A stretch of 64,000 nucleotides of DNA from a virus: positions 34,930-98,929 of IMG/VR virus record IMGVR_UViG_3300042889_002115. One strand, 5' to 3'. Of the stretch, positions 23,246 to 33,376 are shown piece after piece. Position numbers and translations under genes: made by a program. Positions within the stretch are counted from its first letter, which is position 1. The number at the start of each line of letters is the position of its first letter. The notes below the pieces were generated by a model. It did not search any database. It saw only the letters and a list, made by a program, of their open reading frames with translations, and was not told where the DNA came from.

Positions 23246-25081
23246 TTATTTCCGTGTAAATAATTTTCCTAGCCCGGCAACTGTCCTGAGAGCCACAAAT
23301 ACTGGTATAAGCATCAGTCCCTTGCCAAACCCAGCTGGACGTTTACTTGGACCCATCACCCGCTGCCAGACACCAACTACTTTACATATTGGAGTTCCCA
23401 CAGCCATTATGGCTTTGCCTGTTGCATTACTTGATTCTCTACAACCCATTTGATAGGCCATTTCTTCGGCCCAGGGTGTGGCAATTTCTTGTGCCCAACT
23501 GGTTGACCAACGTTGAGTAATTTCACGTCTACGTTGCTCTGACAACCAAGGCATCATGTTGGGACCATTGCCGTCCATCCAGTCAACCACAATTTCTGCC
23601 CAGGCACGATATCCGTTGTAAAGGTCTGGATGGGATTTCACTAGATCCGCACCAAATGCTTGATCGGCTTCGTAGATCTCTTTGCTCATTAATCCAAGCT
23701 CGTGTAGTTTGGTACAAATGATCTTGCCGCCGCCACCACCGCCACCTTGGCCCCCTATTCCTTCTCTTGGGTTTATGCCAAATCGACCTGGCACGTTGCT
23801 GAATCCTGGTGCTTCAGATCCGTTGATAGTAGCCCAGTCCCCGTCTTTTTTAATATAAGTTGATTGTACCGGTTGCCAAACGTTGTTTAATTTTACATAA
23901 GTTTGAGTCACTGGTTGGAAAGATACACCGTCATGCACAAAAGTTCCTGGTACTTCAAATTCAAAAACTGCAAAGCCTGGCACTCCACCGCCACCACCAA
24001 AGGATCCGCCCCGACCGGCCCTACCGGGATAGTAAGAGTTGGTTGTGCCGCCAGGTTGAAGGCCCACAGGATCTTGAAAATCACCTGAACTCAGACCAAA
24101 TGCACCTGCAAATCCTCCTGTGTCACCGCCTGGAGTAGTTCCGCCATTGCCGCCAGCCCAGCCCCCACCACCACCACCACCGCCGCCACCGTCTCCTGAT
24201 TTGTTGGTACCGTTTTGTCCAGCATTATCTCCTACTGCGGCCTGACCACGATCTCCTGGCGCAGTTTGACCTATTGCTGCGCCAGTATTGCCACCGCCAC
24301 CACCACCTGCACCGCCACCTGCTGCGCCAATTGGCACACCATTTAGTAAAATCACAGTACCGCCACCACCACCACCGCCAGCGCCCGAAGTACCAGAGCC
24401 GCCTGCGTTGCCACCACGACCGCCACTGTAGGCGACGCCTTGGTTGATAGTCAATGCCACAGCTCCTGGTCCGCCAGTGTTGGTTCCTAAAATTCTTATG
24501 GAATGATTGCCTGCAGACACCGGTATGCTGATAGTGAATTCGTTAGTATAGTTGTTGGCAAAAAACGCTGATGTGCCGTCAATAAAAAATTGAGCAGAGT
24601 TGTCAGCTGATGCTGTAAATTGATAGTCGCCTGACACTGGAAAATTCACAGTGTAGGTTCGATCAAATACAGCCGCACTAGTTGGGTTTACCCAAACACC
24701 GTAGGTGTTTAAGAATGTGCAATAGGCTGAATTGAACTGTTTGAATACTGGCGGGCTAGCAGCATTGTCAATGGTGTTAAAATCGCTTGATTCAAGGAGA
24801 CTGGCCCCAGCAAAACCACCGCCTGCGCCACGTTGTCCACTTGCACCCGGCCCACCGCCTTCGCCAACTGCAACCTCAAGCACATCGCCAACATTGATGG
24901 TAAATTGCACTGGTGTGAATCCGGCGCCACATCCGTTCCCGCCTCGGTTAGAGTCATTGCCACCACCACCACCACCGCCTCCCCATAGATAAGCAGTTAC
25001 TGGAACGTTGTTACCTTGCGCCCAGATCAACTGTTGCAAAGAGCCAGTATAGCCGGCTGGTCTGACTACGATTTTTCCCAT
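23246..25081 (-). CDS. Glycine-rich tail adhesin/fibre protein, 611 aa
   Basis: Many Gly tracts (up to 10 in a row) between residues 34 and 370 alternate with beta domains; one insert (about 130-225) reads like a PA14-type sugar-binding module (F-P-V-S-G-D-Y-Q-F-T-A-S-A-D-N, F-F-I-D-G). The Gly-rich layout recalls gp38-type adhesins whose polyglycine helices display variable loops. The C-terminal 150 residues (C-T-K-L-H-E-L-G-L-M, W-M-D-G-N-G-P) are a helical module seen at the ends of other marine phage tail proteins. Probably decides host receptor binding. It lies 3 nt downstream of another fibre gene. Confidence 0.8.
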   Translation of the reverse strand: MGKIVVRPAGYTGSLQQLIWAQGNNVPVTAYLWGGGGGGGGNDSNRGGNGCGAGFTPVQFTINVGDVLEVAVGEGGGPGASGQRGAGGGFAGASLLESSDFNTIDNAASPPVFKQFNSAYCTFLNTYGVWVNPTSAAVFDRTYTVNFPVSGDYQFTASADNSAQFFIDGTSAFFANNYTNEFTISIPVSAGNHSIRILGTNTGGPGAVALTINQGVAYSGGRGGNAGGSGTSGAGGGGGGGTVILLNGVPIGAAGGGAGGGGGGNTGAAIGQTAPGDRGQAAVGDNAGQNGTNKSGDGGGGGGGGGGWAGGNGGTTPGGDTGGFAGAFGLSSGDFQDPVGLQPGGTTNSYYPGRAGRGGSFGGGGGVPGFAVFEFEVPGTFVHDGVSFQPVTQTYVKLNNVWQPVQSTYIKKDGDWATINGSEAPGFSNVPGRFGINPREGIGGQGGGGGGGKIICTKLHELGLMSKEIYEADQAFGADLVKSHPDLYNGYRAWAEIVVDWMDGNGPNMMPWLSEQRRREITQRWSTSWAQEIATPWAEEMAYQMGCRESSNATGKAIMAVGTPICKVVGVWQRVMGPSKRPAGFGKGLMLIPVFVALRTVAGLGKLFTRK

Positions 25082-25084
25082 ATA

Positions 25085-26755
25085 TTAAATTTGATACCAA
25101 ATGTCACCGTCTTGTCCGCCTGTGGGCGATGATGTACTTACATAACGTGTGCCGTATCCATTACTATTGGTGGCGATGCTTAGTGTACGATCAGTAACAA
25201 GACTACCGCCGCCAGCAAGGCCAGCACCTGCTATAATTTGTGTACTACTTCCAGCAGCAGCAAGACTGGTTCTTGCACCTGCAGCAGTGTTGGCTCCGGT
25301 TCCGCCATCGGCTATGGCCAAAGAAATAATACCACTGATGGAGCCACTGGTAATAGTTACATTGGCACCATTGAACTGAGTAATCCCTACCATGGTGCCG
25401 CCTGTGATTCCCACAGCATTGGCATTTTGTGTTGAGATACTGCCAAGTCCAAGTCCTGCCCGTGCACCTGGTTGGTCGGTGCCGCTTGTGCCACCCGACG
25501 ACACTGCTAGTGGGGTATTGAGTCCAGAAATATTGCCACCAATGATATTGATGTTGTCTGCATTTTGCGTAGACACAGTGCCCAACCCAATATTTATACG
25601 AGCATTGGCAGCATTGGTGGCACCCGTGCCACCAGATATTATTGCAAGTGGAGACGTTAGATTGCTAATAGCACTATTGGTAATAGAAATGTTATCTAAG
25701 GTACCACCGGTGATAGTAATTTCGCCTGAATTTTGAGTAGCAATATTTCCCAGCCCTAGATTGATCCTGGCATCAGCAGCAGTATTTGAACCAGTTCCTC
25801 CAAATGCAATCGACAGCGGAGAAATACCTGTGATGGTTCCGCCTGTGATGGCTACTGCGTTAGAATTTTGCTGACTCATTGTGGGCAAGTTTGAAGCTGT
25901 TTGTTGCACAAACTGTGTAGTAGCAATTTGAGTTGTACTGGTTCCCACTGCAGCAGTGGGTGCAATGGGTGTGCCTGTAAATGCAGGACTGACTTTTTCG
26001 CCTTGCACAAAAGCAGTTGTTGCAATTCTGGTACTAGAGTCACCTGTAGCGGCTGTGGTAGCAGTGGGAGTACCAGTTAATACAGGACTAATTTTTTGTA
26101 ACTGAACAAACTCTGTAGTGGCCAACTGTGTGGTATTGGCAGTGGCAGTTGCAGTGGGCGCTGTGGGTATGCCTGCAAATTGCGGGCCAGCTGTGACAAA
26201 AGCTGTAGTGGCCAACTGTGTGGTGTTGGTTCCCGCAGCGGCTGTGGGCGCTGTGGGTATGCCTGCAAATTGCGGGCCAGCTGTGACAAAAGCTGTAGTG
26301 GCCAACTGTGTGGTGTTGGTTCCCGCAGCGGCTGTGGGTGCAACAGGCACACCGACAAATTGCGGGCTGTTGGTCACAAAAGCAGTGGTAGCCACCTGGG
26401 TAGTGGCTGTGCCTGCGGCTGCTGTGGGTGCAGTGGGGGTGCCCGTAAATGCAGGGCTGACTTTTTGTAGTTGCACATATTCTTGTGTAGCCAGTGGAAT
26501 CCACGCATTGCCTGAGCCGTATGTGGAAATCACATCTATAGCATTGTTGTACCACAGTTGTCCCAGTATGGGTTGCAAAGGTGCAGTACTGTTGGCAAAG
26601 TTTTCCAACAAAAACACATAGTTTTCGTTTTCAAAAGTACCGTAGTCAGTAAGGGCTCGTCCTACCAAAGATAGGTCTGTGGCAGTGGTGTTTACTGTGC
26701 CATCTGCTACTACTGCAATGACTTGCCCGCGGCTGTTGTTGATAATATATGACAT
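25085..26755 (-). CDS. Repeat-containing tail fibre protein, 556 aa
   Basis: The N-terminal 75 residues (M-S-Y-I-I-N-N-S-R-G-Q-V) form a probable attachment domain. Then about seven 23-30-aa repeats of the type G-T-P-T-A-P-T-A-A-x-G-T-x-T-T-Q-x-A-T-T-x-F-V (the Phage_fiber_2 pattern), then G-G-T-G-x-x-x-A-x-x-A-R-x-N-L-G-L repeats, ending in a tip domain with D-G-D-I-W-Y-Q-I. The start at 26755 has CGGAG upstream on this strand; a longer frame lacks this. Trimeric fibre shaft is likely. Confidence 0.85.
   Translation of the reverse strand: MSYIINNSRGQVIAVVADGTVNTTATDLSLVGRALTDYGTFENENYVFLLENFANSTAPLQPILGQLWYNNAIDVISTYGSGNAWIPLATQEYVQLQKVSPAFTGTPTAPTAAAGTATTQVATTAFVTNSPQFVGVPVAPTAAAGTNTTQLATTAFVTAGPQFAGIPTAPTAAAGTNTTQLATTAFVTAGPQFAGIPTAPTATATANTTQLATTEFVQLQKISPVLTGTPTATTAATGDSSTRIATTAFVQGEKVSPAFTGTPIAPTAAVGTSTTQIATTQFVQQTASNLPTMSQQNSNAVAITGGTITGISPLSIAFGGTGSNTAADARINLGLGNIATQNSGEITITGGTLDNISITNSAISNLTSPLAIISGGTGATNAANARINIGLGTVSTQNADNINIIGGNISGLNTPLAVSSGGTSGTDQPGARAGLGLGSISTQNANAVGITGGTMVGITQFNGANVTITSGSISGIISLAIADGGTGANTAAGARTSLAAAGSSTQIIAGAGLAGGGSLVTDRTLSIATNSNGYGTRYVSTSSPTGGQDGDIWYQI
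26161..26340. repeat. Two near-identical 90-bp tandem repeats in a fibre gene
   Basis: Bases 26161-26250 and 26251-26340 differ only near the last positions. Each encodes one 30-aa fibre repeat. Recent duplication or recombination within the shaft is likely. Confidence 0.9.
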
Positions 26756-26773
26756 TAATTGCTCCGAATACGT

Positions 26774-26780
26774 GTATTTA
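26774..26780 (-). promoter_or_regulatory. Late-type box for the minus-strand fibre genes
   Basis: TAAATAC on the minus strand, 18 nt before the start at 26755. Mirrors the plus-strand box at 26819. Confidence 0.55.
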
Positions 26781-26818
26781 GTACTTGACAGGTTGTTGCT
26801 GTAGCACAAAACTTTTGG

Positions 26819-26825
26819 TAAATAC
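26819..26825 (+). promoter_or_regulatory. Late-type box for the plus-strand fibre genes
   Basis: TAAATAC, 20 nt before the start at 26846, which also has an AGGAA ribosome site. Confidence 0.55.
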
Positions 26826-26845
26826 AATCAACAGGAATTTCAAAC

Positions 26846-29152
26846 ATGGCACAGCAAACGATCAATGTAGGCAACGTAGCAAACGATGGGCAAGGCGATC
26901 CTGTCCGTACTGCTTTTGAAAAAACAAACAGCAATTTTACTGAACTTTTTAATATTGGTGGTATTTCGGGTATTGCCAATGGCACTTCAAACATTCAAAT
27001 TGTTGAAGATTCCACTGTGAGTGTAAGTGCCGCCAACGTGGCCAACGTGTTTGTGGTTTCAGGGACCGGAGCAACAGTAAAAGGCACATTGGTAGCCAAT
27101 ACCACAATTTCTGCCACAGGCAACATCACATCAGGCGGTTTGTTCTTTGGCAACGGATCCCAGCTGACTGGCGTGGTTGCAAGTGCTCCGGCTGCGCTGA
27201 TCACAGGAAACACACTCAGTGCCAACGTGATAAATTCAAGTTTGGTCACTGTGGGGACATTGACTTCGTTGTTGGTATCAGGCAATGCCACAGGCGGCAA
27301 CTTGACTTCTAGCGGTGTTGTTACTGCATCTGGCAACATCTCTGGACAAAACATTGTGACCAATGGCACTGTGAGTGCAGCAGGCAACGTCACTGGCAGC
27401 AACATTGTCACAGCAGGTCAGGTCAACAGCACAGGCAACATCACCAGCCTGGGCAACATCACCGCCAGCTACTTCATCGGCGATGGCAGTTTGTTAAGCA
27501 ATGTCAGTGGCAGCGGTGGCGGCTCTAATGCACAGCTACTGACCGGAAGCACACTGAGTTCAAACGTGGTCAACTCTGTTCTACAAACAGTAGGCGACCT
27601 AAACAGTTTGGTGGTCAGCAATGCCCTGGGCGGCACTGGCAATATTGCCAGCAACAATATCAGTGCGGCAGCCAGCATGATTGCAACCGGCAACATCACA
27701 GGCGGCAACATTATTAGTCTTGGCACAGTGTCCACTGTGACTATCACAGCTCTGGGCGAAATACAATGCGACAATGTGATTGCCAATACCACCGCAGGCA
27801 CAGTGGCAGGCAATCTAGTGGCTGCAACCAGTTTGATTACCACATCAGTGTTGAGTGCTTCGGGCAACATCACAGGTGGCAATGTGGCCACAGCCGGACG
27901 AATAATTGCCACAGGCAACATCACAGGTGGCAACTTGATTGGTGCAATTGCTACTGCCAGTCAGACTGCTATCACAGCAATTGGTACACTGGGCAGTCTA
28001 AACGTAACAGGCAATATTGCCGGTGGGAATATCTCCTTGGGCGGAGAAGTTGTGGCCACAGCCAACGTCAGCGGCGGCAACGTGATCAGCGGCGGCCTAA
28101 TCAGTGCAGCAGGAGCAGTAACTGTGGTGGGCAACGTCACCGGCGGTAACATCAGCACAGCTGGCCTGATCACTGTGGTGGGCAACGTCACCGGCGGCAA
28201 CATCAGCACAGCAGGTCAGGTCAGTGCCACCGGTGCCATCACAGGCGGCAGTTTGACAGTGAACGGTGCCACTGTGATTGCTGGCAACTTGACTGTGACC
28301 GGCAATACTTTTTACACCAACGTTGAGACCCTGGCCATTCAGGATCCTATTATTAGCCTAGGCAACGGTGCTAACAATGCTCCACTGATTAGCAACGACA
28401 GCAAGGATCGCGGAACTGCTCTGCAGTATTATGACACTGCTGCAAGAACAGCATTTGTGGGCTACGACAATAGTGTAAACAAACTGGTTGCTGCAGTTCG
28501 AGTCAACATTACCAACGAAGTGATCACTGTGAGTAGTTACGGCACACTGGTAGTGGGCACACTAGAAGGCAGCAATGTCAGCGTCACAGGCGATGTCAAT
28601 GCTGGCAATGTGGTATCTGTAGGATTTGTACAGTCAGCCACAGTTTCTGCGTCAGGCAACGTCACTGGCGGCAATGTCGTCACCAGCGGCCTGATCAGTG
28701 CAGGAGGCACTGTCAGTGCAACAGGCAACGTCACCGGCGGCAACATAAGAACAGCAGGTTCAGTCAGTGCCACAGGAACCGTCATAGGCGGCCTAATCAG
28801 TGCAACAGGCAACGTCACCGGTGCTCAGTTCAATGGATCTGGTGCAGGTCTAACATCAATTCCTGGTGCCCAGGTCACAGGCACTGTGCCTAGTGCAACC
28901 ACCGCCTCCACCGCAGGATCAGCAACCACCGCAGGATCAGCAACCACAGCAGGATCAGCAACCACCGCAACCACAGCAGGCACAGTGACCACAGCGGCAC
29001 AGCCCAATATTACCAGCCTGGGTTCGTTGATCAGCTTGATCATACCAGTATCAAGTTTTGATCCAGCAAGTCCAGCCGTTGGGCAATTCTATTACAACAC
29101 CTTTACTGGCGGCCTTAGACTCTGGACCGGCAGCGTCTGGGATAACGTTTAA
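26846..29152 (+). CDS. Long repetitive tail fibre protein, 768 aa
   Basis: N-terminal adaptor (I-N-V-G-N-V-A-N-D-G-Q-G-D-P-V-R-T-A-F) of a type used by T4-like fibres. The shaft has more than 15 short beta repeats around S-A-T-G-N-V-T-G-G-N-I with 17-aa spacing. A less repetitive block at about 470-570 (I-Q-D-P-I-I-S-L-G-N-G) precedes a second repeat set, an Ala/Gly/Thr-rich segment and a C-terminal tip F-Y-Y-N-T-F-T-G-G-L-R-L-W-T-G. Similar repeats recur in the fibre at 33377. Confidence 0.88.
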   Translation: MAQQTINVGNVANDGQGDPVRTAFEKTNSNFTELFNIGGISGIANGTSNIQIVEDSTVSVSAANVANVFVVSGTGATVKGTLVANTTISATGNITSGGLFFGNGSQLTGVVASAPAALITGNTLSANVINSSLVTVGTLTSLLVSGNATGGNLTSSGVVTASGNISGQNIVTNGTVSAAGNVTGSNIVTAGQVNSTGNITSLGNITASYFIGDGSLLSNVSGSGGGSNAQLLTGSTLSSNVVNSVLQTVGDLNSLVVSNALGGTGNIASNNISAAASMIATGNITGGNIISLGTVSTVTITALGEIQCDNVIANTTAGTVAGNLVAATSLITTSVLSASGNITGGNVATAGRIIATGNITGGNLIGAIATASQTAITAIGTLGSLNVTGNIAGGNISLGGEVVATANVSGGNVISGGLISAAGAVTVVGNVTGGNISTAGLITVVGNVTGGNISTAGQVSATGAITGGSLTVNGATVIAGNLTVTGNTFYTNVETLAIQDPIISLGNGANNAPLISNDSKDRGTALQYYDTAARTAFVGYDNSVNKLVAAVRVNITNEVITVSSYGTLVVGTLEGSNVSVTGDVNAGNVVSVGFVQSATVSASGNVTGGNVVTSGLISAGGTVSATGNVTGGNIRTAGSVSATGTVIGGLISATGNVTGAQFNGSGAGLTSIPGAQVTGTVPSATTASTAGSATTAGSATTAGSATTATTAGTVTTAAQPNITSLGSLISLIIPVSSFDPASPAVGQFYYNTFTGGLRLWTGSVWDNV
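27330..28260. repeat. Array of degenerate 51-bp-type fibre repeats
   Basis: Recurrent GGCAAC(A/G)TCACxGGCGGCAAC cores. The clearest pair begins at 28121 and 28172 (51-bp period, 17 aa). A smaller set continues at 28640-28830 and another occurs in the fibre gene near 34020-34180. Confidence 0.75.
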
Positions 29153-29160
29153 AATATAGT

Positions 29161-32100
29161 ATGGCACAACCAATCTGGATCACGCCAGCTGGCAACCTAG
29201 GAGTCATACCCGAAGGTGTGTTTTTTCAGCTGATTCTTGAAGCAGCAGACGCCGATCTTGGCGGAGTCACGTTTTCTTTAATTGCAGGCAGTTTGCCAGC
29301 AGGTATTCAAATCACAGCCAACGGTAGTATTACTGGTGTACCAGTTGCTGCAGCACGACTACAAGGTGTACCACTAGATGTAAGTGCAGATGTAACCAGC
29401 AAATTCACCATACGTGCTAGCAGTCAAGACCTGCTGCCGCGTGTGCGAGACCGAACATTTGAAATAACCATTACTGGTGACGAGGCTCCTGAATTTACCA
29501 CACCCTCAGGTAGTCTAGGAACATTTTACGATGGTGACCAACTCAATATTCAAATAAATTACACAGACACAGATGCTGCTGACACTGTGATTGTTAGACT
29601 GGTTGATGGAGAACTGCCCGGGGGTATCACTGTGAGTCCAACTGGGTTGATTTCAGGTTATATACAACCAGCAGCAGATGTAAATGAGCCAGCAGGATAT
29701 GATGTTACTCCCATCTATACTTTGCCCTATGACTTTGTGGTCAGTGCTATCAACAAGAACTATCAATTCACGCTGGAAGTCACAGACGGCCGTAATAATA
29801 ATCTGCGTACATTTGAATTCTTTGTGTATGACCGAACCACAATCACAGCAGACAACACCACAATCACAGCAGACAACACAGTGGTCACTGCAGATGAAAC
29901 CACAGAGCGTCGCCCGTTTATCATCAATTCAGAACCCAGCAATTTGGGACTGGTCCGAGGCGACAACTACTATGCTTATCAATTTATTGGCAACGACTAT
30001 GACACTCCTGACATACGTTATGCTATCTCAGTAAATCAAGGTTCAGGTTTGCCATCTGGACTTGTACTGGATCCAGTAACTGGCTGGTATTACGGTTATA
30101 TTCCAGATCAAGGTGTCACTGAAGTTGACTACAGTTTCAACATTGTGGCCTATCAGGAAGAATTTGTGAGCAGTATCACATGCTCAGCAACCACATTTGG
30201 CACCAATCGTATCACTTGTGCCAGCACAGAATCAATTGGTCCAGGACAGCCACTGATATTCACAGGCACTGCATTTGGCGGCATTGTTGCAGCACCCATT
30301 CAAGTGTACTATGTGTTAGCGGTGGTCAACTCCACACAGTTCACAGTGACTGAACGTTTGACTTCAACCACAGCAGTCACGTTGACCACCGCAGCAGGAA
30401 CCATGACTGCCAACTTGATTGTGGCCAGTGATCCCTACCCCTACACTATAACTCTTGCTGGTGATATTGATGCTGAAGTCGCCTGGCTAACCAATGCAGA
30501 TCTTGGCGTGCTAGACAACGGAGATATTAGTCTGCTTCAGGTAGAAGCGGTAAATCGTGGTGGCCGAACTCTGTTGTATCGACTTGAGAGTGGTGCATTC
30601 AATGAACTGCCGCAAGGACTAGAACTATTGCCCACTGGAGAAATTTCTGGTCGTGTGAGCTTCAACACCTTTGCCATTGATCTGGGCCATACCACATTTG
30701 ACCAGGATACCACCTGGGATAGCACCTTTAGATTTACAGTGAATGCCTATGCTCAAGACACTGAGCAATTGCTATATGATGTTGAAAGTGTGCTTGTAGT
30801 CAACGGCGGCACGGGCTACAGCAGCGTTAATCTACCAGCAATTGAATTCAGTTCTCCAGTGGGAGCATCAGCATTTCCGGCACAAGCGGGCAACGTCACA
30901 GTGATTGGCAGCTCTATTGCTACAGTAGAATTGATCAGTTCTGGTGAAGGCTACAGTTCTCCTGCTATAATCACAATCACTGAAGGATTTGGTGGCACAG
31001 GTGCAGTGCTAGAATCAGTCATGCGTGTGACTGGCATTAGAGACGTAGTATCTGTGTTCAAAGAATTTGTTGTGAAAGTTCAAAGAGAATACAACAAACC
31101 GTATCAGAATCTTGAGGTGCAGGCCATGCCTCCGGCCAACGATCGTGAGTTGATTGCTGAACTATTGACCAACAACAATATTTTTGTTCCTGATTACATA
31201 TTTAGACCCACAGATCCTTATTTTGGCAAGTCTGATCGAGTGGTGTATCAACATGCATTTGGTCTAGATCCTGAAACCCAAGATCTGTATGTGGAAAGCT
31301 TGTATCTCAATCACTACTGGAAAGAACTAGTACTGGGTTCCATCGAAACTGCCCAAGCACTGGATGCACAAGGCAATGTGGTCTATGAAGTGGTTTATAG
31401 CCGTGTGATTGATAATCTAGTGAACAATCAAGGTCAGAGTGTTGGCAAGATTGTGAACCTGTCTTACCCAATCACGGATCCTGGTGACGGTAGTACCGAA
31501 CTCACGCAAGTGTACCCCAACAGCTTGGCCAACATGCGAGATCAAGTGATTGATGTGGTAGGACAAATATCTACCAAATTGCCTCTATGGATGACGTCAA
31601 AACAAACTGATGGACGAGTGTTGGGCTTTACTCCAGCCTGGGTCTTATGTTATACACAACCTGATCGAGCTCGACAGATTGCATACTATATTGCCACTCA
31701 GTTTGGTCAGCAATTGAACCGTGTGGACTTCAAAGTCGATCGATATATCCTAGGAACTGATCTCAGTCGCAACTGGGATCCTGTAACTCAACGTTGGACT
31801 CCAACGCCAAATCTAACCACATTTGACAGATTTGGCACCGGCAACAACACATTTATCGGCACAGTGGACATTGCCACAGACTTGGCCTACAGTGACGTCA
31901 ACAACCGTACCCTAGATTATATCAATGCCCTGGGCGGCCTTGACGGAGTGATATTAGGCATCAACAACGACACCTTGATCTTTGTCAAACAGCAAGATTA
32001 CAACGGCCCTCCGGGCAGCAATTATCCCAACACCGATGACGCTTGGCAGGATTACCTGTATCCTTATGACAGCATAGGCTACGATCTGGGCACAACAGAA

Positions 32101-32466
32101 TTTGACGAAGCAGTCACCGTGCCCAATGGCGACGAATCCAGTCTAAATGATCGAATGGCCATCTATACTATTAGTGTAGATCCTGTGACTGAATTTGTGA
32201 CCTTGACCTTGACCACTCTCACAGAACCCGACGACTTTGTGCAAGTCTCACGCGGTAATTTCTACCGAAGTGCACAACTACGGCACCCCACGGCACCTGC
32301 TGTGGGATTGACTGAAATCAGTTGGGTGCCGTTGGAAACCGTGGTAACTGAAGAAACATTCTTTGACGAAGGCAGTGTGGCGTTCACTGAACCTGTGGAT
32401 ATGTACGATCCAACCGATCAGTTCGATAAATATCTTGTATTCCCCAAAGCCAACATATTGGCCTAA
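29161..32466 (+). CDS. Large virion protein with cadherin/Ig-like domains, 1101 aa
   Basis: Several repeats of the type L-P-A-G-I-x-I-x-x-x-G-x-I-x-G-x-P in the first 520 residues match the He_PIG/cadherin-like beta-sandwich fold (at about 40-60, 145-165, 295-315, 490-505). The C-terminal half is a different, probably baseplate- or fibre-attaching domain with few repeats. No enzyme motif. Adjacent fibre genes and size suggest a tail or baseplate structural protein. The ATG lies 8 nt after the previous stop. Confidence 0.8.
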   Translation: MAQPIWITPAGNLGVIPEGVFFQLILEAADADLGGVTFSLIAGSLPAGIQITANGSITGVPVAAARLQGVPLDVSADVTSKFTIRASSQDLLPRVRDRTFEITITGDEAPEFTTPSGSLGTFYDGDQLNIQINYTDTDAADTVIVRLVDGELPGGITVSPTGLISGYIQPAADVNEPAGYDVTPIYTLPYDFVVSAINKNYQFTLEVTDGRNNNLRTFEFFVYDRTTITADNTTITADNTVVTADETTERRPFIINSEPSNLGLVRGDNYYAYQFIGNDYDTPDIRYAISVNQGSGLPSGLVLDPVTGWYYGYIPDQGVTEVDYSFNIVAYQEEFVSSITCSATTFGTNRITCASTESIGPGQPLIFTGTAFGGIVAAPIQVYYVLAVVNSTQFTVTERLTSTTAVTLTTAAGTMTANLIVASDPYPYTITLAGDIDAEVAWLTNADLGVLDNGDISLLQVEAVNRGGRTLLYRLESGAFNELPQGLELLPTGEISGRVSFNTFAIDLGHTTFDQDTTWDSTFRFTVNAYAQDTEQLLYDVESVLVVNGGTGYSSVNLPAIEFSSPVGASAFPAQAGNVTVIGSSIATVELISSGEGYSSPAIITITEGFGGTGAVLESVMRVTGIRDVVSVFKEFVVKVQREYNKPYQNLEVQAMPPANDRELIAELLTNNNIFVPDYIFRPTDPYFGKSDRVVYQHAFGLDPETQDLYVESLYLNHYWKELVLGSIETAQALDAQGNVVYEVVYSRVIDNLVNNQGQSVGKIVNLSYPITDPGDGSTELTQVYPNSLANMRDQVIDVVGQISTKLPLWMTSKQTDGRVLGFTPAWVLCYTQPDRARQIAYYIATQFGQQLNRVDFKVDRYILGTDLSRNWDPVTQRWTPTPNLTTFDRFGTGNNTFIGTVDIATDLAYSDVNNRTLDYINALGGLDGVILGINNDTLIFVKQQDYNGPPGSNYPNTDDAWQDYLYPYDSIGYDLGTTEFDEAVTVPNGDESSLNDRMAIYTISVDPVTEFVTLTLTTLTEPDDFVQVSRGNFYRSAQLRHPTAPAVGLTEISWVPLETVVTEETFFDEGSVAFTEPVDMYDPTDQFDKYLVFPKANILA

Positions 32467-32478
32467 TCAGGACCCCAA

Positions 32479-33357
32479 ATGACCAGTCAAATCAACCCCA
32501 ACAACATTGACACTGCTTATCCAGTGGCAGGCCAAGACAACAACACACAAGGTTTTCGTGACAATTTCACGTTTATCAAAAACAACTTCACAGCGGCTGC
32601 TAGTGAAATCACTGTGTTGCAAAACACTGGTGCTGTAAAAGGATCAACTGCTGTAAACGATTTTGGTGGTGGGCTGATATACGATGCAAAAATACAAGAC
32701 TTAGCAGCAACGGCTGTAAATCTTGGATCAGTAACAGGCACAGTCACTATCAACTATGCTGCTGGGCACTACCAACAAATGAGCACATCAGGCAGTATCA
32801 CCATTGCGTTAGATGCTGCCAGTTTGCCACCTATCGGTCGTTATGGATTTGTTCGACTGGAAATCACAGCAAGCAGTGCTGCACACACAGTGACCTTGCC
32901 CGGTTCAGTGACCATAAACCGCAGTGGTATCCAAGGCCTCAACGTGTCAACCAATGTGATCACTTTTGCTGCTGCTGGAGTTTATACATTTGACTTTACC
33001 ACTGTAAACACTGGGTCAACTGTGACTGTGAATGAAACCAACAACCAGCTACAGCCTTTCAACAATTCCAGCGAAGACCTTGCGGCCAGTGCTGCTGCAA
33101 GCCTGGTTACAACTGCTAGTTATTTCACTACTGCTGCTGCTGAAACTGCTACTCTAGCAGCCGGCGTAGAAGGACAGATCAAAACTTTTGCAATGTATGC
33201 TGACAGCGGTGACATGGTTATTACTGTGACCAATGCAGGATGGAAAACGTCAGGCACAGGTACTATAACATTCGACACTATTGGTGATGCTTGTACTCTG
33301 CAATACATCAATGCCAAGTGGTTCTGTATTGGCAACAACGGCTGTGTGTTTGCTTAA
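32479..33357 (+). CDS. Tail fibre-like protein, 292 aa
   Basis: The N-terminus (Q-I-N-P-N-N-I-D-T-A-Y-P-V-A, Q-G-F-R-D-N-F-T-F-I-K) is nearly the same as that of the next gene: a shared adaptor domain. A beta-rich centre resembles the second gene up to about residue 195; the C-terminal 95 residues differ. The two genes are probably duplicates with different tips. Confidence 0.82.
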   Translation: MTSQINPNNIDTAYPVAGQDNNTQGFRDNFTFIKNNFTAAASEITVLQNTGAVKGSTAVNDFGGGLIYDAKIQDLAATAVNLGSVTGTVTINYAAGHYQQMSTSGSITIALDAASLPPIGRYGFVRLEITASSAAHTVTLPGSVTINRSGIQGLNVSTNVITFAAAGVYTFDFTTVNTGSTVTVNETNNQLQPFNNSSEDLAASAAASLVTTASYFTTAAAETATLAAGVEGQIKTFAMYADSGDMVITVTNAGWKTSGTGTITFDTIGDACTLQYINAKWFCIGNNGCVFA

Positions 33358-33376
33358 ATATCTCAAGGAATAACAA

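Noticed and set aside
26118-26621. Long plus-strand frame across the fibre repeats
   Set aside because: It is a shadow of the 25085-26755 fibre gene; repetitive coding DNA leaves many frames open on both strands.
26161-28830. Regular repeats that might suggest a CRISPR array
   Set aside because: The repeats are in frame, without unique spacers of constant length, and encode fibre shaft motifs.
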